From: Drosophila miranda
Lineage: Eukaryota; Arthropoda; Insecta; Diptera; Drosophilidae
Length of the DNA stretch: 64,000 nt
NCBI RefSeq assembly: GCF_003369915.1
Contig: NC_046673.1
Location: 23,303,718 to 23,367,717 of the forward strand
Direction: 5' to 3'
Part shown: positions 13,415 to 23,679 of the stretch, one piece after another
How positions within the stretch are numbered: the first letter of the stretch is position 1
How the letters are laid out: each line of letters starts with the position of its first letter
The notes under the pieces: model-generated
Told to the model about the DNA's origin: nothing
The model's database searches: none
The model's input: the letters and a program-made list of their open reading frames with translations, nothing else
Translations under genes and position numbers: made by a program

Positions 13415-13815
13415 AGCGGCAAGGGCCGCGGCTCTACTTTTTTACTCGCTGCTCAGTCAGAGCTAATATGGAGATTATATGGATTTATGGAACTTTAGTC
13501 AATGTCTGGCGTATGCTCTCTCATCTTATCTTTTGGTAACGCCGTTCGAAAAAGGGACGAATTGATTTGTGGCTTAGTGCGGGATCTCTCTCAATTTTGC
13601 TCGCAGTTGTCATGACTCACGACAGATGGGGAAAACATAGTGGGAAAAAGAGAGGATCCACGACCGCCGTTGTAGAGGGGGCACACTGCACGAGGAAGTG
13701 TATGAAAGAGAGAGAAAGAGAAACAAATCAAGTGGAAGGCGGCTGTGTAGCCACAAAACTAATATATTTATGCATCCCTAAGCTCTTCGAGTACCGGGTA
13801 TAAAAAAGTATAAAC
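13415..13815. mobile_element. INE-1/DINE-1-like Helitron relic
   Basis: Begins around the word GGCAAGGGCCGCGGCTCTAC and ends at CTTCGAGTACCGGGTATAAA, the type of terminus found in INE-1/DINE-1 non-autonomous Helitrons. An internal block (AGAGGGGGCACACTGCACGA, then GGAAGTGT and a GA-rich run) recurs in the relic at 40.1 kb. The copy is degraded and encodes nothing recognisable. Confidence 0.55.
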
Positions 13816-15119
13816 GTATAAACGTATAAAAAGTAAGCCATAGAAGGAGGAGAGGATGCCTATAGGGGGAGGGCGAAGAAAGGATATTCTTTGCTTATAT
13901 TGAATTTTAAGCTTTCGACAATGACGCCAAAGAATGGATTTCTACCCCCACGGATGTCTGCGCGTGACTTTGTTTTAGTATTACCCTGCCACATGCCCCA
14001 ATCCCCCGATACCCGATACCCGTACCCTGCCACAGCCGCTGGTCCTGTCCTGTGCCTGGGCGCAGTCCTGCCACGTGTTTATTTTGCCAACATGTGGCAA
14101 AATTATTTCCGCTCAAAAATCCACTTCCGGCAACTTCCTCTATTCGTGCCACACTTTCTCTGCCCCTCTCCCTTCACTTTCCCCACTCTATCCGTATATA
14201 TCGCCCCCTCCTACCGTAATTTTTTTGATTTTTTTTGTTTATCCGCTTTTTGTTTTTAGGAAATTGAAAAAAAAGCGAAATCTTTTTGCTTCTTAAGCGT
14301 TTAAGGTGCTCTAGACGCTAAGTTTTCCACCGACGCTTTCTTCGACGGCCTAAGTCCGATACCACTCACATTCCATTCAATCGGTTCCTTCTGTCATGGA
14401 AACGGAGCACAGATGTTAGTTGTGCCTGAATTTATGGAACAATGTAAACGCCAGTACAGTGTCGTCGGCGAATATCTTTTCGTGTGGCTCGAATGGGAAT
14501 CAGCCCCGAGTAAATCACAGATTTCCAGTTTGGAGTGAAGAGGCCTGCAAGTGACAATGAGGGTGTTGGGTGGTGGGTGGTGGGTATTCCTTCGAAGGGG
14601 GATAACGGTAACAGTAACGGTAGAGAAGAAATCAAAATTTCCAAAAATGTCAGCGAAAGTACATAAATAAAAGACCAACAAAGAGTAGAAAGGGCAATGC
14701 CTCATGCCTGTCACCATTGTCACAAAAATTGAATAAAGTTTTCCTTTGGAAACGTATGCCCCTCAGCACTCTCCGTGTGTGTATGTGTGTGTGGGTGGGG
14801 GGGCTCACCTGTTGCCTGTTCCTACCACTTCCTGGTCCAATGTTTGCCCTCTCAATCACTGGGCCCCAGAGTTCAAGAGTTCACGTTCAGCGTTCAAGCG
14901 TTGGAGCGTTTCGAGGATTCCTGTTCCTTTTTTCATTGTTGCAGAGGAGCAGCACCTTGGGGCAGCACTACCACCACACAGGCCAACTACCCGGCCAATG
15001 GCATTGCCTTCAACTTTGGCCCACAGCTCCAGCCACCCCCTTCCAGACAAGCTAGAGACAAAAGCCATTCCCATTTGGCCTGCCGCTGCCATTAATTAGC
15101 CAAAGCGGAGGGTTTTCTT
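13816..15119. other. Intergenic sequence, no gene seen
   Basis: Contains T-rich and GT-rich patches (for example 14776-14805) and a GAATTTT-rich stretch. Open frames here are short and overlap one another on both strands without a conserved motif. Confidence 0.45.
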
Positions 15120-15129
15120 TCGGTTGAGG

Positions 15130-15735
15130 ATAGCAGTGATAGCAGCAGCTGTTTTGGAAAACTGTACACATTCTGTTCCCAGACAGTTGCCCCTTTAACG
15201 AAACTGTTCCACATAAACTGTGTCCACACAACCGCTACACGATCTGTTCTGTTCCCATACATGTTGACGAAAACAGCTAGTGACTGTTCCCACACATAGC
15301 TCAAATGCACCATTAGCTGTACCTAGTATTTACATTTTTTGTTCTCCTTATCGCTCTCTTAGGCCACTCACACGTACAAGCAGGGGAAGTGTGCTTTAAC
15401 CCATTAATCAACAAAAAAGCCAACTGGAAAAACCGACTTGACCTCTCTCCTTCGTGGTTAAGAGAGCGCTTAAGAGAAAAAAGCTGCTTAGCTGGGTAAA
15501 GTGGGACAGTGTTCTGGGTATGCACAGTTATGTATGGGAACAGTACAGAACTGTTTTCGGCAATATATGGGAACAGATTGTGAAAGCCTCTGTGTGGGCA
15601 CAGCTTGAACTGGGAACAGTTACCTCAAAGGGAACGGAGCAGCTGAAGAAAGCTTTTACCGCCTACTGTAAGGGAACACATTGCGGGGCAAACGTCTGGG
15701 CACAGGAACAGAATGTGTACTTTTGTCTGAGAAGA
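15130..15735. repeat. Imperfect inverted repeat with internal TGGGAACAG units
   Basis: The left arm (~15150-15310) reads TGTTCCCA-type words. The right arm (~15520-15725) contains the reverse complement in the same order: TATGTxTGGGAACAGT, GTTTTCG, TATGGGAACAGA, TGTGTGG, GTCTGGG and finally GAACAGAATGTGTAC. The right arm carries an extra ~35-40 bp. The loop of about 210 bp has a further perfect 10-bp dyad, CGCTCTCTTA near 15350 against TAAGAGAGCG near 15460. Within each arm the unit TGGGAACAG repeats several times, and the matching strands stay open as a frame starting SYVWEQ. A foldback element, a minisatellite inversion or a hairpin RNA locus would each fit. Confidence 0.6.
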
Positions 15736-15839
15736 GATTTAGGTGAGGTATGTTCTGTGCGATTCTCTTTGCCGGGGAAAGCAATTTTGAAATGGGTTCA
15801 AATAATTATAATAATGGGTTGCTTTATTGCCCGATAATA

Positions 15840-17599
15840 TTTACAACAATTTTCTTAAAGCTACCAGTTCACAGTGGTTAACTGATTGTAATGTTTGTTT
15901 TCTTTGCTCCAAGGCTCCGGAAGAGTTGTTTTTGTTTTTGACGCGTGAACATGGAAACGACTCAAGTTTATGGCGATCATCACGATTTTGGTGCGCCTTG
16001 AAGGGTTGATGAAGCTCCATCTTCCGCAAAAGTTGCACAAATGTATGTATACCTTGGTGTCCGACCTCTGGAAAGCTCTCAAGATACTGCAAAGAACCAA
16101 TGTTACCATGGGCCTAACTAACTTGTCTTCGAACACGCGCGAGTGTTAACCTGTTCCTTGCATTTTGAAATATTACAAATTACACGCACTCTTTGTGTAA
16201 TACCATCATCCACTCCATCTATTTTTACTTTAATCTCGTTTTCCCCAAGAATTTCCGGGGATTAATTGATGGGAAATCATCATTTGTAAGTGTTTTTTTT
16301 GTGTACAAAATACAATAATAACGTCTAATAAAGGCTTTTGGAGGGAGCCAACCGGTTACTCAGAAAATTATTTTAGTCTTCTATTTTCGGCTGAGGCCAT
16401 GTGTGCACGCATTTGAGCTCTGCATGCGGCAAGGGCCGCGGCTCTACAGTCATACCCGATACTCAGTCTGTATGCTGGAACCACAAGATAACCACAACAG
16501 AAACCAAACAAAACATATCCACCGCTGCAAATGAAAAATGAATACAATCACATACTCTTGTGAGAACATATTGTTTGGGTAACACTAATCCATGCAAAGG
16601 CATTGCTGGGCTGGCTCTTGCTCATGGTGATGCGAGAGGAGACTAACGCCAGAGCCGAAGTCCCTGGGATCCAATCTAGAAAGCTCGCTCGCGCCATGTT
16701 CGGCGCCTATACACGTCTATATACAGTATGATTCGTGCATGAACCTCAGATCATTTAATTGGATTCCCCTTCGCCAGAACACCGCCAAAAATATACGTAC
16801 GAGTAATTGGGTAAAAATAGAGAGAGTGCCCCTCTTGTGTCTCATGTCTCTACGTCTTCAATTTGTTTATGATTTCGCGGGCCTTATCAATCAACTTATC
16901 GAGCGCGTTATCGCTGGCATAGCGCCGTCCCTTGCATGGGGAAAACCTCGCCCTCGAACCACTCCTTATCGGGCTTCGTCATGCCCCGACAATGGGACTT
17001 AAGCCCCCCCGAGGCTCGACCCACTCACTCTGCTGTGTTATCTGTTCGGTTGCAGAAGCTCACTAAGTTTAAACTAAAAACATTACATTTCATAAATATG
17101 GTACATCAAATGGATTGTTCTTTTCCGCAAGTCCCGCAAATGGGATTACATTTTTTGGTTTTCTATATTTATTTATTTTTTTTTGCTGTTGTGGTTTCGT
17201 CTGACGATGTTTTTATCTGAGTGGATGCATTAATGGTCCGTCCACTGAGTTAATGCAATTAAATAGTTTGCCATTGTTCAACCAGCTGTATGGGAACCTG
17301 CGATTGCAATTAAATGCGATGATGTTTCAGCAGCACAGGGAAAAGCATCCAATTTCCCAAACCCAACGGAGCCAACAGCGAAACATTTTGAAAGGGCGAA
17401 AGCTCGTACGAAGTAAAACACAATCGATTTAAGTTTTCTAGTTTAATACTTTTTATTTATTTTTTTTAATAGTTTAATAATTTTTATAATGCTTTTTTTT
17501 GGTATACAGGTAGGTACAACATCGAAGATTATGCTTGAGGTTGGTGAAAGGTTATGTTAAAGATAAATTGATATTTTTGTGGGACCAGCAACCAGTCGC
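15840..17599. other. Intergenic region with one INE-1-like fragment
   Basis: At about 16428-16500 the word GGCAAGGGCCGCGGCTCTAC of the 13.4 kb relic recurs. It is followed by CATACCCGATACTCAGTCTG, which resembles the start of the 40.05 kb relic. The rest holds no gene I can support. Sequence near 17400-17590 is probably the 3'UTR of the Ser/His-rich gene. Confidence 0.5.
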
Positions 17600-19666
17600 T
17601 TAGACCCCCCAGCCCCAGGGGCTCTCCGGACCATGAAGGGGAACAGATCCACGATGAATGGAGTGTCTATGATGTAGACCGTGTCCGAAATGAGGAACGG
17701 ATCCACGATGCGGCCCGTGTCCAGGATTAGGAACAGATCCACTATGCGGAACCTGCCCAGGATTGGCAACGGATCCCCGATGGGGACCACCATGTCCAAG
17801 ATGCGGAACGGATCCGCGATGCGGTCCGCATGGATGATGAGAAACGGATCCACGACGGGAACCCGGTCCTTTTCCATGTCCATGATGTTTATTTTTCATG
17901 TCCTTGCCGTGCTTTTTCCCGCCTGAGCGCGAGTTGCAGCGGGAGCGGGAGTGCGAGCGAGAACCCTTCTGTTCCTTCTTTTTGTGACAGCGAGAACGAG
18001 AACGGGAACGGGAACGGGAACGGGAGTGACGTCTACGGCCACGGCAGTCAGGCGGTGGACCATAGCTGGGAGACGGAGGGTGACCGAAGGCAGGTGCTCC
18101 TACAAGGCCGACAGCTGGATGTCCTCCATAGCGTCCATGAAAATGCCAGGCGAAATCGGGCCCAAGCCCGTGGTGCGGTCCGTGATGGTGACTTCCGTGA
18201 TGTGGTCCATGATGTGGTCCGTGATGTGGACCGTGATGGGGATGTCCATGATGTGGTCCGTGATGGGGGTGTCCATGACGCCCTTCACGCTTGTTCTTCC
18301 TCTTCTTTTTCTCGCCATCGGAGCTGGAACTCGAGCTGGAGCTTGAGCTAGAAGAAGTGCTAAATCGAATTCCTTCTGCACGACACTGCTTGCGGCCACC
18401 TTTCTTCTTCTTGTGGCTCTTCTTCTCGTTGTCCGAACGGCAGCTGGAGCTGGAGCTGGAGCGTTTGCCATGACGGCTCCGGCGACACGATCTACCCTTG
18501 CGCCCACGTCGGCGTTCGCACTCGCTGTCCGAGCTAGAACTCGAACTGGAACTGGAGCTGGAGCTCGATCGATCTACTCGACGGTCATGTGAACCACCCT
18601 TGTGGCCATGTCCGTGTCCGTGTCCACGTCGCTGATGCTCTCCGTGCTGATGTCTACAATCTCCACGGCCTGGTCTAGATATCGATCGCCTCCTTCTTGC
18701 CGAGCTGTGTTCCAGGGCCCACGGCAGGCCCGCCGACCGAAAAAACCGGCACTGCTCGGGCCAAGGTGCCAGCCAAGCGGCACGACGATCGAATCCGGCC
18801 GGACAGGCAGCGGCCCACTCGCGTGGGCCAAACCCATGGGAGACAAAACTCTGAGGTCCGAAATGGTGGTGACCGAAATGATGGGGTCCGAAATGATGGA
18901 CACCATGTCCATGACGACGATGTCCGTGTCCGTGGCCATTTCCGTGGCCGTGGCCGTGTCCGTGCCCGTGATGGCGATGGCCTCCATGACCGTGTCCATG
19001 ACCATGGCCATGACGTCCATGAGAGCGACTGCGAGATCGAGAACGATCGCGTCCATGGTGGCCATGATGATGAGGGCCGCCGTGAGGGCCGTAGGGCCAT
19101 CCGCCACCCCAGTGCTTGCGACCCCAGCCATACGCATAGTAGTGCGAGCTGGAGCTCGAGCTAGAACTGGAGCTGGAGCTGCTCGAGGAGCTGCTCGAGC
19201 TGGAGCTGGAGCTCGACGAGCTGACGCTGTCGGAGCGCTGGCGGCTGGTGGTGGGCACCTCCTCCCCGTCGACGAGCTCCACGTCCGGCTGCTCGCCGAC
19301 AGCTCCTGCGCACTTCCTGAGCTTCTTCTCCTGCTTCTTGGCCTTCTTCTTGTCCTTCTTCTTGTCCTTCTTGTGCTGCTTCTTGGACTTCTTCGGCTGA
19401 GACTTGGTGCCCTCGGCGGCCTCCTCCTCGGCCAGCAGAGCCATGGCCTGCTCCAGCATGCGCTGCACCTTCGTTACCTTCTTGATCGCCTGGCTGAAGA
19501 GCTTCTCCGAGCGAGGATTGTTGGCCTTGGACTGGTCGGAGCCCTGGGCCTGCAGCGAGGACTGCGGCAGCTCCTCGTCGAAATCGATGTCGCACTCGAG
19601 CAGCTCCACGGACGGCTGCTGACCCTGTTGGCCCTGCTGCTCCTGCAATTTCCCTGTTTCACTCAT
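17600..19666 (-). CDS. Large Ser/His/Lys/Arg-rich low-complexity protein
   Basis: One open frame of 688 residues. Residues 1-~95 are ordinary sequence: an acidic patch (ECDIDFDEELPQ) and a predicted helix (KLFSQAIKKVTKVQRMLEQA). A Lys-rich block (~98-125) follows, then a run of about 30 Ser, a Gly/His-rich region with HGHGHG, SRSRSRS stretches, two more Ser runs, a PHHGPHHG segment and a second RS domain. The C-terminal ~90 residues contain about six HRGSVP(H/N) repeats. RS dipeptides suggest SR-kinase substrates and nuclear localisation; His runs could bind metal or drive condensates. No catalytic or RNA-binding domain is visible and I do not recognise an orthologue. The long antisense frames across it are products of its repetitive codons. 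A TATA box precedes it. Confidence 0.75.
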   Translation of the reverse strand: MSETGKLQEQQGQQGQQPSVELLECDIDFDEELPQSSLQAQGSDQSKANNPRSEKLFSQAIKKVTKVQRMLEQAMALLAEEEAAEGTKSQPKKSKKQHKKDKKKDKKKAKKQEKKLRKCAGAVGEQPDVELVDGEEVPTTSRQRSDSVSSSSSSSSSSSSSSSSSSSSSSSSSSHYYAYGWGRKHWGGGWPYGPHGGPHHHGHHGRDRSRSRSRSHGRHGHGHGHGHGGHRHHGHGHGHGHGNGHGHGHRRHGHGVHHFGPHHFGHHHFGPQSFVSHGFGPREWAAACPAGFDRRAAWLAPWPEQCRFFRSAGLPWALEHSSARRRRSISRPGRGDCRHQHGEHQRRGHGHGHGHKGGSHDRRVDRSSSSSSSSSSSSSDSECERRRGRKGRSCRRSRHGKRSSSSSSCRSDNEKKSHKKKKGGRKQCRAEGIRFSTSSSSSSSSSSSSDGEKKKRKNKREGRHGHPHHGPHHGHPHHGPHHGPHHGPHHGSHHHGPHHGLGPDFAWHFHGRYGGHPAVGLVGAPAFGHPPSPSYGPPPDCRGRRRHSRSRSRSRSRSRCHKKKEQKGSRSHSRSRCNSRSGGKKHGKDMKNKHHGHGKGPGSRRGSVSHHPCGPHRGSVPHLGHGGPHRGSVANPGQVPHSGSVPNPGHGPHRGSVPHFGHGLHHRHSIHRGSVPLHGPESPWGWGV

Positions 19667-19807
19667 GTTGCTGTCTACCTCTCACCAATCACAAGTAATT
19701 TCAGATGCTTTTTAGGGTATAGATGTATAGTATAGTAGCTGCTTCTAAAACGAGTATACTGTGGTTGTGGCTTCGCTTTGTTTTCGCTGTCGTCGCAAGC
19801 TTCGAAC

Positions 19808-19842
19808 TGGTAAAGAACGCTCGCCGGCCGGCATCTTTTATA
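19808..19842 (-). promoter_or_regulatory. TATA promoter of the Ser/His-rich gene
   Basis: On the minus strand GAGTATAAAAG (TATAAAAG at 19842-19835) is a near-perfect TATA box. An initiator-like ACCAGTTCG lies about 34 bp downstream, with A at 19808. That leaves a 5'UTR of about 140 nt before the ATG at 19666. TATA promoters in flies usually mark tissue-specific or inducible genes. Confidence 0.6.
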
Positions 19843-20440
19843 CTCTCCCAGAAAGCTGCTTCTGACAGCTGCAGAGAGCCGTCAAAGCACTGGAGCATGG
19901 AGCATTGCTAACTGCGTCGCAGACGGCAGAAAGTGGGGGGAGAGAGCGATAAAAATAGCCGACGGCGTCGGTGAATACCCCCCATACCCACGACGCCCCA
20001 ACGCCCCGCCGCCCGATTGCACGATTCGCTATCAGCTACGTGGATTTGGCGTCGTCGTTCCCGTTCCCGATACACGGATACGCGGATACACTGACACACT
20101 GACACACCCACACGAACACAAGGCCAAAGACAAAGCCACTCTCTGGTCGGGCCGGGGAAATTTCCATCGTTTCACAACGTGATGAAATACCCCTACCAAA
20201 CTATGTATAATAATGCGGATGAGTGGAATTTGCAGCGAACGAATTACGCAAAAGCATGAAAATATAACGCATTTCATCAAAATGGCGAGCTTTAAGGATC
20301 GTTCCACCGAAATTTCCCATCCCCAAAAGCGTCAGGTAGTAATTGCCGTCCTTCCGATCATCTCTAAATGATTCTACATCGCTAAAGCAATTGCTTATAT
20401 CAATGGATCAATTATTAATTCAAAAGAAGACATATAGAAA
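19843..20440. other. Upstream flank of the Ser/His-rich gene
   Basis: No gene. GC-rich near 19990-20010, with CGGATACACGGATACG-like short repeats at 20060-20100 and otherwise unremarkable sequence. It may carry enhancers of the TATA-driven gene. Confidence 0.4.
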
Positions 20441-20870
20441 TATCATTAGGGGGAATCATCAAGGATCATCGGGAATCGTGAGGGACAGGGATCATTCATT
20501 TTACTCAACATAAAGCTCCATGATCCCTCTGTCCAAGGGATCACTCATGCATTTACTTGATTTTAAGGAAGGATCAACAGATCAAAAGCAATGCTCCATG
20601 ATCCCTCTATCCAAGGGATCACTCATGCATTGACTTGATTCAATTTCAGCATCAAGATAAATGCTCCATGATCTCTTTGTTATATTGATCACTCATGCAT
20701 TTACTTGATCATATTGTTTCTATAATCCCGTCATAATGGACCAGGGATCATTTTGAATCGTGAGGGTCCACACACTGTTTCGGGATCAGGCAGGGATCAG
20801 TCATTTTAATCAACATGAATGCTCCATGATCACTCTTTGAAAGGGATCACTCATGCATTTAATTGAGAGT
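20440..20870. repeat. GATC-rich minisatellite with hairpin units
   Basis: Four copies of a unit beginning GCTCCATGATC and ending GATCACTCATGCATTxACTTGA start at 20515, 20593, 20663 and 20821. In copies 1 and 2 the centre forms a dyad, TGATCCCT then a short loop then AGGGATCA. Copies 1 and 4 are each preceded by the same lead (GAATCGTGAGGG then CATTTTAxTCAACAT), so the array has a higher-order organisation of lead plus units. No coding potential. Confidence 0.7.
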
Positions 20871-23076
20871 AAAGTCCATTTAATAGTTCATAGCATAGAC
20901 ATATCACAAATCAAACTCATGGATAAATTTTTCTCTTATAAGGGATATTTTTATTATTATTTCATATTTAGCTTTGTTTTCACACATCAACCTTCAAAGA
21001 GGCTGAACTTATTCTTGTTGATCTGTATACATATATCCATCACAATATCTCTAAGATTACTTCTTATTTAGCTTCATTTCACAGATGAATTGAAATACAC
21101 TAGGAACCGCAGTCTACTAGATGTAGATCTCTCATTGATTGATCCTCAGATCATTTCACAACTAAAAGAAAATATTCATTCTCTTCAGTATCTTTGTATC
21201 AGGTAAATATCACACAGGCAGATCACAGAATTGAGATCTTGCAAACGTATTGTATTTTAAGCACAAATATAAACACAATGGAGTGATCTTCTCCCTTACA
21301 GATTCCCAAATACAATACCTAAAATAGATATTTACTGGCAATTCTTTTCGGAAACTTTGGAGATCACTTGTTCGCATTGGTATATAGCGATCACACAATC
21401 GGAACTGGGCAACGCAACACACAATTTAGATCGACACGTATGAGTTCTTCATACGAAAAACTTCTCTTCTTCCACTTAACTATGCGAATTTCATCATATC
21501 AGAAAATAGAGCTTGGCCGTTTTTGTTGTGAAATCAGCATTCGTGAGTCACTCACAACATATCTATGTGCATATGTATGTGTTCATGGGCCACCATCATA
21601 CGATATTTTGTGGTCTGGCTCTGGTTTTGGGTCTTGGTCTGGGTCTGGGGCCACCTTCAACACAGAAAACATAAAAAAAAGTTTACCACTGGGATTTATT
21701 TTTCAGGCTTCAACTTGGGCCCACGGTTGCTTCACGACTGATCATCAGAGTCTAGTCGGAGAGGAAATTGAGAGAGTGGCTTCAAAAAACAAGCATAACC
21801 GGTTTCCATCATCATGTGAGTCACAGATGGACGAGAGCAGGGGGTTTGGTGGTTCAAGGGGTGGGGTTCAATGGCAGGAACAAGGACTGGGGAGGGCAGG
21901 AACAAGGGCAGGGGAGCGCAGGGCTTGAGATCAAACACAAAATCATTTATTTGCAAATTTGCATGAAATCTGCTTTGTATATTTATATATATATGTACAT
22001 ATATATAGAGCGTTTATATGTATCTCTGGCACTGGGCACTGGTCTTTATTCATTTATTCTTCAACATTTATTGATATTCATTAGACTTTTGTTCTACAAA
22101 ATTTCATAGTTTTTCAATTTTTCTTTTTTTACTTTTGGTTTCTTTTCTTTTCAGATTTTTTTTTTTTTTTTTTGAACACGTTGCCAAACTGAAACGAAAA
22201 ACTGTACTCGGGTGGGGAGCAGCTGCTCTGGAGCGGGTGGTATCGTCAAATGACAAATGAAATCCCCTCGAAGGGGACAGAGTCCAAAAAGCCCCACGTA
22301 AGCCCCAATTGAGTGTAAGCTCCCCCAATCGTGTTAATGAGTCTCAATGAAATCGGAGCGAAAGAGCTTCTGGGAGAGAGAGCCAGAGAGTGGGGCTCTG
22401 TGCTCGCCGAGTGGTGTTCTCTTGCTGATAAAGACTCGCGAGAGCGAAAGCTTTGAAAGACCCGTCCCCACTGATATAGAGAGAGCGAGAGATTGCTGAT
22501 TGGGAACACCTTGGTTCACATTTATAGCACCATACATAAGACAATTGAGATCTTTACAGCCGATTTGTATTGTTAACAAAACTCAATAGCATTTCGACAG
22601 GCTTCACACAGGACCTGGACATATGCCAATATGAAAGCTGAAAGGCATGACTCATATACGATCTTCTCAAATGCCATATTGTAAGGCAATGCAAAGACCC
22701 TACCGAAGCAGAAATCCTGCATAAACCCTTTGAATATAATCTTCTCCAGAAAGACTTCGAAAACAATCCAAAGGTAAAGATGAATATGATCGAAGTACAA
22801 TACCATAAAACAGTAAGAACTCTACTTACATATACATATGTATAAGAACAAAATATACACATAAACATGTTCAGATTCAGGATCTTGAATGTTGCAACAA
22901 AAGGTTCCATTCAAATGACAAAAAAAGGCTTATTCTTCTTATCCCATCAGCAGAATTCGATGTACATACAGTATATTGTATTAATCGCAAAAATGTTCCA
23001 CACTCGTACTCCGATTCAGAGTGGTGGTCTTATGTTAGCGACGCGCACTGTATGTACCCCTTTAGTACAAGCATTC
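20871..23076. other. Intergenic region upstream of the lysozyme 3' end
   Basis: GATC and TCACA words stay frequent to about 21420. Further on are a GGTCTG/GGTCTTGG-rich patch at 21610-21650, an AT microsatellite at 21980-22010, a T-run at 22156-22173 and a GAGAG-rich stretch at 22370-22500 that could bind GAGA factor. No open frame has recognisable protein features. Confidence 0.45.
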
Positions 23077-23679
23077 CTAGATGCCACAGATGACCTTCAG
23101 ATTGGGCAGGTTCTGGGTGTTGCGGCAGTAGCGCTGCCAGCCATTCCAATGACGAAACCCGTCCGTGGTCTGAATCCGCTTGGCACAGACGGCCGCCTCG
23201 ATCAGATTCTCATCGAGGAGATCTACAAAAGAAGCGAAGTGTGAGGAGACATATTTCTACGATCCATTATCGAGACTGTCCTCCAGACCTTCGCACTTGA
23301 CGTTGCAGATGCCACCGCGTCTCCCTTCCTGGCAGTATCGACTGTTGATCTGGAACAGGCCCAGGCTGCGCGATCCATTGGGGTTCGTAGTGGTCCGGGT
23401 CGTCTCCAGTTCGCTCTCGTGCTCCAGAAGACAGATCCCTGTGGCCGGTGGGGATGTGTTTTAAAAGCCAAGAATATCCACCATTCCATTGGCTCTAGAG
23501 CCAATCACTCCCGCATTCTACTTACAGTTGGACAGAAGGCTGCGCTCAAAGCCGTGCCGGTCGAGCAGCTTGCGGGCCAGCTCGCAGCGGAGATACCGCT
23601 TGGCCAGTGCCCCGGGAGAGACCCACAGCAGACCCAGAACCAGACCCAGATAGAACAATGCAAGCGCCGCTGCTCTCAT
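23077..23679 (-). CDS. c-type lysozyme family protein (catalytic Asp replaced)
   Basis: Three exons: 23679-23526, 23438-23289 and 23222-23077; 149 residues. Residues 1-26 are a signal peptide (MRAAALALFYLGLVLGLLWV, then SPGALA), so the product is secreted. The mature part begins KRYLRCELARKLL and has all eight cysteines of c-type lysozymes. The catalytic Glu is kept in EHES, but the catalytic Asp of the usual STDYGxxQINS segment is absent (GSRSLGLFQINS). Muramidase activity is therefore doubtful. D. melanogaster has divergent lysozyme-like genes of this sort outside the LysA-X cluster, and this is probably an orthologue of one of them. Introns are 87 and 66 bp. The intron 2 donor (GTCTGG) is weak, but frame and family alignment support it. 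Confidence 0.85.

Noticed and set aside
18602-19735. 377-codon plus-strand frame opposite the Ser/His-rich gene
   Set aside because: Explained by repetitive codons; the minus-strand frame has a non-repetitive N-terminus and a TATA box.
20515-20866. Regularly spaced repeats resembling a CRISPR array
   Set aside because: Eukaryotic DNA, units imperfect, spacers related to each other; a minisatellite.
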